From Spirochaetota bacterium (GTDB taxonomy: Bacteria; Spirochaetota; Spirochaetia; Treponematales; Breznakiellaceae), in assembly GCA_023406985.1 (NCBI GenBank), contig JAEXTK010000263.1, positions 1-13,771 of the forward strand: DNA of 13,771 nt, given 5' to 3'. The notes below the pieces were generated by a model. That model had not been told where the DNA came from. It saw only the letters and a list, made by a program, of their open reading frames with translations, and ran no database searches. This document shows, one piece after another, positions 5,681 to 13,524 of the stretch (the stretch's first letter is position 1; each line of letters opens with the position of its first letter). The position numbers and the translations under genes were made by a program.

Positions 5681-7444
5681 TCACACGGTGAATTTGCCCA
5701 GATCGCCGACGGCCGTCTCCGCGATGGCCTTATTTTTCTCCGCGACGCGCGAGGCCTCGTCCGTGCCGGCCGCGATGCGTTCGGCCGCGGCCAGGGCATC
5801 TTCCGCCGCGGAGGAGGTCCGGCGGCAGAGCGCCGACAGTCCCGCGACGAGTTCGGCGGCATCGCCGCTCCTGAGTCCGAGTTCGGCCGCGGCGCGCGAC
5901 AGGGCGTCGGTCCGCTCGCGGATGGTCATGAGCGCCTCCACGACGGCGCGGGCCGCCTCCGATTGCTGCGACACCGCTTCGGCGGCCTTGCCCGAGTCGG
6001 CGTCCGCGCGATCCACGGTCGCCTGCACCTCGTCGAAGGCCTTGCCCGCGACACCGGTCTGGCTCACCACCCGCGCGACCGAATCCCTAATCGCCGAGAG
6101 CTCCCCGTCGATGCGCCGGGCCTCTTCCCCCGCCGACTCCGCGAGCTTCCGCACCTCGTCGGCTACCACCGCGAAGCCGCGTCCCGAGGCGCCGGCGTGG
6201 GCCGCCTCGATGGCGGCGTTCATGGCGAGCAGGTTCGTCCTCGCCGCGATGTCGCCGATGACGTGGCTGGCCTCGGCCAGCCGATCGGACATGGCCGCCA
6301 CCCTGGCCACCTCGCGGTCGACTTCCGTCAGGGTCTCCCTGCCGCGGCGGGCGGAAACCACTAAGTCGGCCACCGCGCCGCCGATGGAAGCCACCGCGGC
6401 GTCCGCGGCTCCCATCGCGGCCGCCATGCCCGTGACCCGCCGCGAAGCGGCGTCGGCGGTCTCCGCCTGTTCGCCGCTCTCCTTGGCGAGGGCCGCGGCG
6501 TCCGCGGCGGCCGCGCGCACGGTGCCGGAGGCGCGCTCCACGGCGGTCCCCTCCTCCTCCACGGCGAGCCGCCTGAGCTCCTGGAGATCCTCCGTGGCCT
6601 CGTCCAGGGCCTTCCGCACCGCCGCCACCGAAGCGACGAGCCGCTCGCCCGTGGACGACAGTTCGCGGTCGGTGCTCTTCATGCGCTCGATCAGGCCCCG
6701 CAGGCGCATGACGAAACTGTTGAACGCGGCCTGCAGGCCCCGGAGCTCCGTAGCCCCCTCGCTCTTGAATTCCGCGGAGAGGTCCCAGGATTCCCCCGAG
6801 AAGGATACGAGCCGTTCCATGAGCCGGGAAAGCGGCGCGAAGTCCCGCACGAGCCCGATGAGCTGGGCGGCGATGAGCGCGGCTATCGCGATCCCGTAGG
6901 TCGCCAGCACCAGGCCCTGGAAATCGCGGACCGGCGCGCGTCGGGCGTCCTCGTCCACGGCGAAAAACGTGAACCAGTCCCAGGCCGGATAGTAGGAGAT
7001 GAACGCCCGGATCCTGCCGTGCTCGGTTTCCAGGAGCGCGTCGCCGTCCTTCGCGGCGATGACCGATTCGAGCGATCCGAAGCGGGAGGCGGGCGCGTCC
7101 GCGTAGTCGAGCTTGACGTTTCCCTTGGAATCCACGACGTAGGGTTTCATGACCGCGCTGCCGTATCGCCCCTGCAGGGTGGCGAGGATGCTCTCCACCG
7201 AGTCCGCGGCGGTCGATGCCCCCGACACCGCGTCCGCGTCTCCGCCGGCCGCGCGGCCGCCGTTCGACTCGACGAGCTCGTATTCATGGATGATGGTCCT
7301 CAGGCGCTCCTGGTAATCGGAGCGGTTGGCGTTGAGCAGGGTCCGGTCGAAGTAACCGACGGAGATGGCGCCGGCGACGGCGAGCGCGATAGCGGTGACG
7401 AAGATGTCGCGGAGGATAATGATACGTTTCAAACTTAACGTCAT
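5681..7444 (-). CDS. Methyl-accepting chemotaxis protein
   Basis: This is a transmembrane chemoreceptor that controls the CheA kinase through CheW. The 587 residues show TM1 at about 8-31, a periplasmic sensor region of about 140 residues (34-174) that could be a single Cache/PAS-like fold, TM2 at about 176-199, a HAMP-like linker at about 200-255, and a long coiled-coil signalling domain. The hairpin tip is clear at about 396-440: IGDIAARTNLLAMNAAIEAA, then GRGFAVVADEVRKLAESAGE. There is no C-terminal NWETF-type pentapeptide for tethering CheR. The start at 7444 has an AAGGAG ribosome binding site (7457-7452) seven bases upstream. No other chemotaxis gene lies in the window, so it is an orphan receptor; the ligand cannot be told. 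It is divergent from the 7571 gene, with a spacer of 126 bases. Confidence 0.93.
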   Translation of the reverse strand: MTLSLKRIIILRDIFVTAIALAVAGAISVGYFDRTLLNANRSDYQERLRTIIHEYELVESNGGRAAGGDADAVSGASTAADSVESILATLQGRYGSAVMKPYVVDSKGNVKLDYADAPASRFGSLESVIAAKDGDALLETEHGRIRAFISYYPAWDWFTFFAVDEDARRAPVRDFQGLVLATYGIAIAALIAAQLIGLVRDFAPLSRLMERLVSFSGESWDLSAEFKSEGATELRGLQAAFNSFVMRLRGLIERMKSTDRELSSTGERLVASVAAVRKALDEATEDLQELRRLAVEEEGTAVERASGTVRAAAADAAALAKESGEQAETADAASRRVTGMAAAMGAADAAVASIGGAVADLVVSARRGRETLTEVDREVARVAAMSDRLAEASHVIGDIAARTNLLAMNAAIEAAHAGASGRGFAVVADEVRKLAESAGEEARRIDGELSAIRDSVARVVSQTGVAGKAFDEVQATVDRADADSGKAAEAVSQQSEAARAVVEALMTIRERTDALSRAAAELGLRSGDAAELVAGLSALCRRTSSAAEDALAAAERIAAGTDEASRVAEKNKAIAETAVGDLGKFTV

Positions 7445-7475
7445 TTTTAAACTCCTTAAACACCATGCGTTAATC

Positions 7476-7505
7476 AGTATATGCCCGAACCGCTACTCTG
7501 CGCAA
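7476..7505 (-). promoter_or_regulatory. Candidate sigma-70 promoter for the chemotaxis gene
   Basis: Read on the minus strand, TTGCGC (7505-7500) and TATACT (7481-7476) are 18 bases apart. The -10 box is good and the -35 box matches only in part. Transcription would start near 7469, about 25 bases before the ATG. I saw no sigma-28-type box (TAAA with GCCGATAA) in this spacer, although such boxes are common before motility genes. Confidence 0.4.
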
Positions 7506-7520
7506 ACTATCGATACGGGA

Positions 7521-7549
7521 TTACCGAAATGGGGTAATATACCTATACT
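7521..7549 (+). promoter_or_regulatory. Candidate sigma-70 promoter for the 7571 gene and hppA
   Basis: TTACCG (7521-7526) and TATACT (7544-7549) are 17 bases apart, with an AT-rich patch in a GC-rich genome. The -35 half also forms an inverted repeat, TTACC (7521-7525) with GGTAA (7533-7537), which could be an operator; that is a weak inference. Transcription would start near 7556, only a few bases before the AGGAGG ribosome binding site at 7560-7565. Confidence 0.45.
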
Positions 7550-7570
7550 ACGCCCAGACAGGAGGTCCGG

Positions 7571-8335
7571 ATGGAAAAGCATTTGTACCTTTCGCTGATG
7601 CCCGAAGCGCTCATAGCGAGCAACCTGACGCCGGATGAATTCGGAGCCTACTACGCGGTAGGGGCCGAACGCAAAACCCAAGGACAAGCCGCTTTCTTCG
7701 AGATCGATCCCGCCTTCCGGGATCCCTTCTTCCGCATCGACGAAGCGCTGGCCCGCTGCGTTCCCCACAAGGACGGGGGTCCCAAGCGCTCGGTCTACGT
7801 CGCGGTATACCGGGTCGTCGAACACGTGCCGCTTTCCGCCCTCGGCCGCCTGTACCTCACGACCAAGGACGGCCGGACCCTCGGCGTCGATCGGGCCGAA
7901 TCGATCTCCCCGGATTCCTCCGGCCTCCACCTCTACCACGAACTCGCGCCGCTTTCCCCCCTCGTCGTCAGCAGGCTCGGCCCCAAGGCCTTCCATGCCT
8001 TCTTCATGGACGACGGCAAGAAAAATCTGTCCGTGCCGGCCTTCTGCTGGGTGGAGCTCAAACTCGGAGAACTCGCCACGGATCCCGAGCGCGGCGAAGT
8101 CAACGACCTGCCCTACGAGAATATCGACCACCTGCGCAGCTGCCTCATCCAGCTCAAGATCAAGGAAGTGGATTCGAAGATCGTGGATCGGCTCCACCCG
8201 TCCTCGTTCTCGTACCGAACCATCAAAAACGGCGTTTATTACGGAACCGCGAAGGGCCTGGCGATGTATCCGCTCCCCTCCGTCGAGCAACTGAAGAACG
8301 AGCACTACCACTGGTGGCGCTCCGCAAATATGTAG
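7571..8335 (+). CDS. Conserved-looking protein of unknown function, upstream of hppA
   Basis: I do not recognise a named family. The 254-residue product has no signal peptide or membrane segment, so it is probably cytoplasmic. It is rich in aromatic residues and ends in HYHWWRSANM. Visible stretches that look structured are LYLSLMPEALIASNLTPDEF (5-24), FFEIDPAFRDPFFRIDEAL (42-60), RSVYVAVYRVVEHVPLSALG (73-92), FFMDDGKKNLSVPAFCW (144-160) and the segment around YGTAKGLAMYPLPS (224-237). It has three cysteines (63, 159, 191) and no metal-binding cluster. AGGAGG at 7560-7565 supports the ATG at 7571. Only 13 bases separate it from hppA, whose ribosome binding site starts within its stop codon, so the two are almost certainly one operon. 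A role linked to pyrophosphate metabolism or to the pump is possible but is only a guess from context. Codon use is like that of its neighbours, so it is a real gene. Confidence 0.85.
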   Translation: MEKHLYLSLMPEALIASNLTPDEFGAYYAVGAERKTQGQAAFFEIDPAFRDPFFRIDEALARCVPHKDGGPKRSVYVAVYRVVEHVPLSALGRLYLTTKDGRTLGVDRAESISPDSSGLHLYHELAPLSPLVVSRLGPKAFHAFFMDDGKKNLSVPAFCWVELKLGELATDPERGEVNDLPYENIDHLRSCLIQLKIKEVDSKIVDRLHPSSFSYRTIKNGVYYGTAKGLAMYPLPSVEQLKNEHYHWWRSANM

Positions 8336-8348
8336 GAGGTTCTGGAAT

Positions 8349-10427
8349 ATGAACTCGGACATCTGGCTCTACGCGGGTATCATCGCGGGAGCCGTTTCGA
8401 TCCTCGCCGCCCTCGTCGCGTACTTCAAGGTGAAGAGCTTCGACGCGGGCAGCGAGAAGGCGCAGATGATCGCGGGCTGGATCAGGGACGGAGCGTCGAC
8501 CTACCTCAAGATGCTCTACCGGACCCTCATCATCGTCGCGGTGGTGCTCGGCGTGATCCTGGCCTTCGTCTTCTCCGGCCTTGAAAAAGAGAACCACGGT
8601 CTCCTCACCGCGGGCGCCTTCGCCTTCGGCGCGCTCTGCTCGGCCCTGGCGGGCTGGCTCGGCATGTCGGTGGCCGTGGAAGCCAACGTCCGCACGGCGG
8701 TGGCCTGCAACGACGGCGTCGCCAAGGGCTTCAACGTAGCGTTCAAGGCCGGCACCGTCATGGGCCTCGCCATGGTCGGCGTCGCGGTCTTCGGCATGAG
8801 CCTCCTCTACCTCATCTGGCGCGACCCCGAGATCGTGCTCGGCTTCAGCTTCGGCGCCTCGTCCCTCGCCCTGCTCGCGAAGGCGGGCGGCGGCATCTAC
8901 ACGAAGACCGCCGACATCGCCGCCGACCTCGTCGGCAAGGTGGAAGTCGGCATCCCGGAAGACGATCCCCGCAACCCCGCGGTCATCGCGGACAACGTCG
9001 GCGACAACGTCGGCGACGTGGCGGGCATGGGCGCGGACATCTTCGACAGCTACGTCGCGGCCACCGTCGCGGCCATGCTGCTCGGCGCGTCCTTCGCCGC
9101 GACGATCGGCGCCCAGTACATCGTGTTGCCGCTCCTCCTCTGCATCGTCGGCATCGTCTCCTCCTTCATCGGCCTCAACTTCGTGAAAGTAGGCAAGGAC
9201 GGGAAACCGGGACGCGCCCTCAACTTCGGCACGGTCTTCTCTTGCGTGATCTTCGCCGTGCTCGCCACGGGCGTCTTCGCCGGAATCAACGCGTACGCCG
9301 CGGCGACCGGCGGCCAGGGCCTCAACTGGGGCGCGCTCATCGCCACCCTCTCCGGCCTCGTCATCGGCACGATCATCGGCTTCACCACCGACTATTTCAC
9401 GAACGACGAGCACAAGCCGGTCCAGACGGTAGCCAACATCTCCGGTTCCGGAACCGGCCTCACCATCATCACGGGCTTCAGCTACGGCCTCGTGTCGATG
9501 GCTCCGGCCATCATCGGCATCGTCGCCGCCACCCTCGCCGCCTATTTCTCCGCCGAGGCCTTCGGCCTCCCGGGCATCTACGGCGTCGGCATCGCGGCCG
9601 TCGGCATGCTCTCCCTCACCGGCATCGTCGTCTCCAACGACGCGTACGGCCCCATCGTCGACAACGCCAAGGGCATCGCCGAGATGTCGGACATGCCCCA
9701 CGAGGTGGTGGACCGCGCCGACGTCCTGGACTCCGCGGGCAACACCGCCAAGGCCATCACCAAGGGCTTCTCCATCAGCGCCGCGACCCTGACGGTCCTC
9801 GCCATGTTCGCCGCGTACACGGAGGCCGTCAAGAAGTACTCGGGCGGAGACCTGATCCTCAACCTCCAGGACCCGCTCGTGCTGTCGGGCGTCCTGCTCG
9901 GCTGCATCATCCCGGCCCTCTTCAGCGCCCTCCTCATGCTCGCGGTCACCAAGAACGCGTTCACCATGATCGAGGAGATCCGCCGCCAGTTCAAGGCGAA
10001 GCCCGGCATCCTCGCCGGCACGGAGCTCCCCGACTACAAGGCGTGCGTCGGCATCGCGAGCAAGGGCGCCCTCCGCGCCCTCGCGCTCCCGGCGACGCTC
10101 GCGGTCATCTGCCCGCTCGCCGTCGGCTTCATCCTCGGGCCGGGCGCGCTCGGCGGCTTCCTCGGCGGAGCCATCTTCACCGGCGTCGTGTTCGCCCTCC
10201 TCATGTCCAACGCGGGCGGCCTCTGGGACAACGCCAAGAAGTACGTGGAAGCGGGCAACTGCGGCGGTCCCGGCTCCGAAGCCCATAAGGCGGCGGTCGT
10301 CGGCGACACGGTCGGCGATCCTTTCAAGGATACGGCCGGCCCCTCGCTCAACACCCTCATCACGGTGATGAGCCTCGTGGCGAGCCTCTTCGCCCCGCTC
10401 ATCGCGGTGTTCCACATCTTCGGCTGA
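8349..10427 (+). CDS. hppA: Membrane-bound proton-translocating pyrophosphatase
   Basis: This integral membrane enzyme couples hydrolysis of pyrophosphate to ion pumping. The 692 residues have the family length and about 16 hydrophobic segments. Pyrophosphate/Mg sites are complete: ADLVGKVE (192-199), DDPRNP (205-210), DNVGDNVGDVAGMGAD (215-230), DAYGPIVDNAKGIAEMS (431-447), NAGGLWDNAKKYVE (621-634) and VGDTVGDPFKDTAGPSLN (651-668). The motif GNTAKAITKG (464-473) has K468 and T471, where potassium-dependent enzymes have alanine and usually glycine or alanine; by family knowledge this marks a potassium-independent, hence proton-pumping, enzyme. In helix 6, ADIFDSY (229-235) has D233 where sodium pumps have glutamate. 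The start follows AGGAGG at 8334-8339. It is coupled to the unknown gene before it and ends 19 bases before the A-tract of a strong terminator. Confidence 0.95.
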   Translation: MNSDIWLYAGIIAGAVSILAALVAYFKVKSFDAGSEKAQMIAGWIRDGASTYLKMLYRTLIIVAVVLGVILAFVFSGLEKENHGLLTAGAFAFGALCSALAGWLGMSVAVEANVRTAVACNDGVAKGFNVAFKAGTVMGLAMVGVAVFGMSLLYLIWRDPEIVLGFSFGASSLALLAKAGGGIYTKTADIAADLVGKVEVGIPEDDPRNPAVIADNVGDNVGDVAGMGADIFDSYVAATVAAMLLGASFAATIGAQYIVLPLLLCIVGIVSSFIGLNFVKVGKDGKPGRALNFGTVFSCVIFAVLATGVFAGINAYAAATGGQGLNWGALIATLSGLVIGTIIGFTTDYFTNDEHKPVQTVANISGSGTGLTIITGFSYGLVSMAPAIIGIVAATLAAYFSAEAFGLPGIYGVGIAAVGMLSLTGIVVSNDAYGPIVDNAKGIAEMSDMPHEVVDRADVLDSAGNTAKAITKGFSISAATLTVLAMFAAYTEAVKKYSGGDLILNLQDPLVLSGVLLGCIIPALFSALLMLAVTKNAFTMIEEIRRQFKAKPGILAGTELPDYKACVGIASKGALRALALPATLAVICPLAVGFILGPGALGGFLGGAIFTGVVFALLMSNAGGLWDNAKKYVEAGNCGGPGSEAHKAAVVGDTVGDPFKDTAGPSLNTLITVMSLVASLFAPLIAVFHIFG

Positions 10428-10446
10428 GCTCCGCAGTCGATCGATT

Positions 10447-10485
10447 AAAAAAAGGCCGGGGACGCGCACGCGTCCCCGGCCTTTT
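10447..10485. terminator. Bidirectional intrinsic terminator between hppA and the vWA gene
   Basis: GGCCGGGGACGC (10454-10465) pairs with GCGTCCCCGGCC (10470-10481) around a four-base loop, a perfect twelve-base-pair stem. It is preceded by seven A residues (10447-10453) and followed by four T residues (10482-10485), which extend the stem by four A-T pairs. It can stop hppA transcription on the plus strand, and the A-tract becomes a T7 tail for the convergent minus-strand operon. Confidence 0.9.
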
Positions 10486-10505
10486 CCATATCCGTATATT
10501 GTTTC

Positions 10506-10623
10506 GCGCAAGGGCGCAAGGGCGCAAAGGGCGCAAAGATCGTTCGAGTGGAGAGAGAGGGAGGGCGTGGGCGACGCTCCATTCCCTCCATCCTTCTCCG
10601 CTGCGGCTCGGCGTACTTTGCGC
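10506..10623. repeat. REP-like intergenic repeat element
   Basis: Four tandem units of GCGCAAG or GCGCAAAG occur with a period of eight to nine bases (10506-10512, 10514-10520, 10522-10529, 10531-10538). About 80 bases on, the inverse CTTTGCGC appears (10616-10623). Between them are a purine-rich tract (GAGAGAGAGG) and inverted repeats, such as GGAGGG (10560-10565) with CCCTCC (10584-10589) and a smaller GCGT/ACGC pair inside. No convincing gene lies in 10428-10637. From memory, CGCAAAG arrays recur between genes in many environmental bacteria; I cannot check that here. Confidence 0.6.
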
Positions 10624-10637
10624 GGAATTTTCTCCGC

Positions 10638-12815
10638 CTATTCTTTCGCGAGCTCCCTGGATTTTTCGACAAGGCCAATGAAGGCCTTCCGGTACCCATC
10701 CGGGTCGCCGGAAGCCGCCACCGCGCCGGTCGCGAGGTCCAGGACCTTCGCGTAGCTCGCGCTCCCCTTGTGCTCCGAACCGCGGAGGAGGAGGCCCCAC
10801 TCGGCGACGGCGGCCGCGAAGCGGAAGTCCGCGCTGGCCCGTTCGGCGACGGCCCACGGCACCGAAGTCTCCAGAAGGCGGCTCGTCTCGCCGTCCGGCT
10901 TCTTGTACCGGAACTTGATGGTCATGAGGTCGCCCGAGAGCGCGGCGGGCGTGACCGCGGTACTCTGGTACTTCAGGCCGTTCCCAAGCGCCCGGCCGCC
11001 CGACGCCACGATTTCGTAGAGCGCGGTCACCGTGTGGCCGGCGCCGAGTTCCCCCGCGTCCTTGGCGTCGTCATCGAAGTCTTCCGCAGCCAGGAGGCGC
11101 TTCTCGTAGCCGATGAGGCGATACTCGGCGACCGTGGCCGGATTGAACTCGATCTGGATCTTCACGTCCTTGGCGAGGGTGAAGAGCGTCCCCGCCATCT
11201 GCTTCTCCAGCACCTTCCGCGCCTCCTGAAGGCTGTCCACGTAGGCGTAGTTCCCGTTTCCGGTATCGGCGAGCTTCTGCATCTTGGAATCCTTGTAGTT
11301 CCCCATGCCGAAGCCGAGGACGGTGAGGAAGATGCCCGTCTTCCGTTTTTCCTCGATGAGCCGCTCCATGGCGGCGTCGGAGGAGGCGCCCACGTTGAAG
11401 TCGCCGTCGGTGGCCAGGATCACGCGGTTGTTCCCCTTCGCCATGAAGGACTCCTTGGCCGTCTTGTAGGCCAGCTCGATCCCCTCTCCTCCCGCGGTGG
11501 AGCCTCCGGCTTCCAGATTGTCGATAGCGTTCATGATGGCGTCTTTCTCGTCGCCGCCCGTGGGCTCAAGCACGAGGCCCGCCGCGCCGGAGTAGACCAC
11601 GATGGAGATCCGGTCCTCCCTCCGCAGGTTTTTCACGAGGAGCTTCATCGATTCCTTGACGAGAGGCAGCTTGTTCTCGTCCTCCATGGAACCGGAGACG
11701 TCCAGGAGGAAGACGAGGTTGCTCGGGGGGAGCTCCTCGGCGGGGATGCGCTTGGCCTGGAGGCCGATGCGGAGGAGATGGTGGCTTGCGTTCCACGGGC
11801 AACGGGCGAGTTCGGTATTCCAGGCGAGGGGGGCCTCTCCCGAGGGCTCGGCGTAGGAATACGGGAAGTAGTTCACCAGTTCCTCGATGCGGACGGCGTC
11901 GGGCGGCGGCAACTCGCCGCCTTCCAGGAAGCGCCTGACGTTCGCGAAGGAAGCGGTGTCCACGTCTATGGAGAAGGTCGAAAGCGGATTCGAGACGGTC
12001 TTGAGGAAGGCGTTCTCCGCGACGCGGTCGTAGGCCTCGGTGTTGAACTCCCTCCTTCCCCGTGCGGGCGACCCGGAGGAAACCGTATCCTTCTTGGCCG
12101 CTCCGCCCTCAAAGTCGGCGTAGGCCGCGCCGGAAGCCAGGTCGGCGCGAGGCGCGGCGGGCTTCGCCGCCGATAGGAGGGGAGCCGGGGGAGCCGGCGC
12201 CCGCCGTTCCTCGCGCACCGCTTCGGCCGGATACGCGTCGGACTCAGGCGACTCCCGCGGAAGCGACCGCCGCGCCGCCTTTTGCGGCGCCGGGGCCGGC
12301 GCTCCGCCCGCGGGCATCGGCTCGCGCGCGACCTTCGGGCGCTCGGCGGCCTCGGCGACTTTTACGGCGACCGCGGGCGCATCGATCGGCCCGGAGCCCT
12401 CGCCGCGGGCCGCCGCGGAAGCAACCGCCGCTTCGGGGCCCTCCGGTCCGGCCGCGGCGGAAGCCGCCTCGACTGGACGCCGGACTACCGCCGTCCCCGC
12501 CTCGGCCGGCCGTCCCCGATCCGCCAGGATGAACGGGAACGTCAGGAGCGCGACCAGGCAGGCGGCCGCGGCGGTTCCCGCGGGAATGAAGAAGGCCGGA
12601 CGCGCGAAGAACGGCAGGACCTTCGGCTTCCGTTCGGCCGAGAAGGCCGCCAGGAGCTTCTCCTTCAGTTCCTTTTCGAACGCCGGATCGATCTTGGCTT
12701 CCGGCTTGCCCTCGAACATCTCTCGGATCACCTTCTTCATGTCTTCCTCCCGTTCCCTGAGGGCGGGATCTATTCGGTAGAGCTCTTTCAGTATCCTCGC
12801 GATCCGCTTTTCCAT
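10638..12815 (-). CDS. YfbK-type vWA-domain membrane protein, linked to ECF sigma factor
   Basis: The 725-residue product has a charged N-terminal cytoplasmic region (1-70, helical, IDPALREREEDM), one membrane segment (about 74-97), then an Ala/Pro-rich extracytoplasmic linker (about 100-250). After it come the conserved block NTEAYDRVAENAFLKTVSNP (258-277), typical of the domain before vWA in YfbK-like proteins, and FSIDVDTASFANVRRFL (281-297). The vWA domain has a complete metal site: D372-V-S-G-S376, T440 and D470 (ATDGD). The C-terminal third (about 545-725) matches the domain that usually follows it in this family. Such proteins bind partners through a metal ion; homologues are often labelled calcium-activated channels without proof. 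It follows the sigma gene by 13 bases, with AAGGAG upstream of the ATG. By analogy with sigma/anti-sigma pairs, the N-terminal region could bind the sigma factor (inference). Confidence 0.87.
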   Translation of the reverse strand: MEKRIARILKELYRIDPALREREEDMKKVIREMFEGKPEAKIDPAFEKELKEKLLAAFSAERKPKVLPFFARPAFFIPAGTAAAACLVALLTFPFILADRGRPAEAGTAVVRRPVEAASAAAGPEGPEAAVASAAARGEGSGPIDAPAVAVKVAEAAERPKVAREPMPAGGAPAPAPQKAARRSLPRESPESDAYPAEAVREERRAPAPPAPLLSAAKPAAPRADLASGAAYADFEGGAAKKDTVSSGSPARGRREFNTEAYDRVAENAFLKTVSNPLSTFSIDVDTASFANVRRFLEGGELPPPDAVRIEELVNYFPYSYAEPSGEAPLAWNTELARCPWNASHHLLRIGLQAKRIPAEELPPSNLVFLLDVSGSMEDENKLPLVKESMKLLVKNLRREDRISIVVYSGAAGLVLEPTGGDEKDAIMNAIDNLEAGGSTAGGEGIELAYKTAKESFMAKGNNRVILATDGDFNVGASSDAAMERLIEEKRKTGIFLTVLGFGMGNYKDSKMQKLADTGNGNYAYVDSLQEARKVLEKQMAGTLFTLAKDVKIQIEFNPATVAEYRLIGYEKRLLAAEDFDDDAKDAGELGAGHTVTALYEIVASGGRALGNGLKYQSTAVTPAALSGDLMTIKFRYKKPDGETSRLLETSVPWAVAERASADFRFAAAVAEWGLLLRGSEHKGSASYAKVLDLATGAVAASGDPDGYRKAFIGLVEKSRELAKE

Positions 12816-12828
12816 ACCGTTCTCCTTG

Positions 12829-13416
12829 TCACGCGCCCGAAAGCGGGCGCTGGATGAGAACGGCGATGAAGAGGGCGAGCGGCATGGAATTCCTCAGGGA
12901 GGCGAGCGCCCGCGAGAACGCCATCTTGGAGGCCGCCTCCGTCCGGTCCGTAAGCCGCGCGATCTCCGCGTGGCTCAGACCGTCCCAGAGGCGGAGGATG
13001 ACGATTTCCCTGGCGGTCGGAGAGAGGGCGCGGAAGTACGGCTTGAGCCGTTCCCAGCGATCCCGCTCGGCGACGTCATGGGTAAAATCGTCTTCCTCGG
13101 CCAGGTCCCAGGCGTCCAGCAACGCCGGCTCGGCGTCGAGCGAAACCGTCCGCCCCCGCATCCTCACGCAGTCGATCAGGCAGTTCCGCGCGATCCCGTA
13201 GAGCCAGGCGGAAAAGGCGCCCTTTCCGCGCTCGTACCGGCCAAGGCCCTCCAGGGCCTTGAGGAAGGTCTGGCTCGTCAGGTCCTCGGCCGTCTCCCTG
13301 GAGAAGCTCCGATAATAATGGTAGGCGAAAATGCGGCCGGCATAGCGGTCATAGAGCTTCGCGAACGCCTCACGGTCGCCCTTTCTGCCGCGTTCCGCCA
13401 AACCTTCATCGTCCAT
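12829..13416 (-). CDS. ECF-type RNA polymerase sigma factor
   Basis: This alternative sigma factor of 195 residues has only regions sigma-2 and sigma-4. Sigma-2 (about 16-85) includes FAKLYDRYAGRIFAYHYY, the AEDLTSQTFLKALE helix (43-56) that contacts the -10 element, and GAFSAWLYGIARNCLID (66-82). Sigma-4 (about 126-175) includes LSPTAREIVILRLWDGLSHA (131-150) and the recognition helix EAASKMAFSRALASLR (160-175). After sigma-4 there is an extra tail with a short hydrophobic run, MPLALFIAVLI (178-188). The ATG at 13416 follows an AAGGGG ribosome binding site. The vWA gene begins 13 bases after the stop, so both are one operon. I looked for an ECF-type autoregulatory promoter (GGAAC with CGTC) in the 108 bases upstream and found none at a sensible distance. 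Its target genes cannot be told. Confidence 0.92.
   Translation of the reverse strand: MDDEGLAERGRKGDREAFAKLYDRYAGRIFAYHYYRSFSRETAEDLTSQTFLKALEGLGRYERGKGAFSAWLYGIARNCLIDCVRMRGRTVSLDAEPALLDAWDLAEEDDFTHDVAERDRWERLKPYFRALSPTAREIVILRLWDGLSHAEIARLTDRTEAASKMAFSRALASLRNSMPLALFIAVLIQRPLSGA
12833..12850 (-). other. Hairpin at the 3' end of the sigma gene
   Basis: GCGCCCG (12833-12839) and CGGGCGC (12844-12850) form a seven-base-pair stem with a four-base loop inside the last codons of the sigma gene, directly before its stop and just upstream of the vWA ribosome binding site. There is no T-tract, so it is not a terminator. It could tune vWA translation or mRNA stability (weak inference). Confidence 0.35.
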
Positions 13417-13524
13417 CGCGCCGCCCCTTCATCTCCGTTCCTCGAGTACTACGGCCGGAGCGAAAAAAGGTAACGACGTCGCGTACGGAGCGGCGGTCCG
13501 CTTTCGCGCATCGGATCCCGCTTC

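Noticed and set aside
8223..10511. A 762-codon open frame antisense to hppA
   Set aside because: It is composed of charged low-complexity sequence and lies opposite a gene with an unmistakable protein family; it is a GC-bias shadow.
10506..10538. A CRISPR-like array
   Set aside because: The units are 7-8 bases long with no spacers of regular length and no cas genes nearby.
10499..10681. Small open frames in the hppA-vWA gap
   Set aside because: They run through the repeat element into the vWA gene and have no ribosome binding site.
13417..13524. A terminator or ECF promoter upstream of the sigma gene
   Set aside because: The run of six T residues on the minus strand has no stable stem before it, and the only GGAAC lies too close to the start codon with no matching -10 motif.
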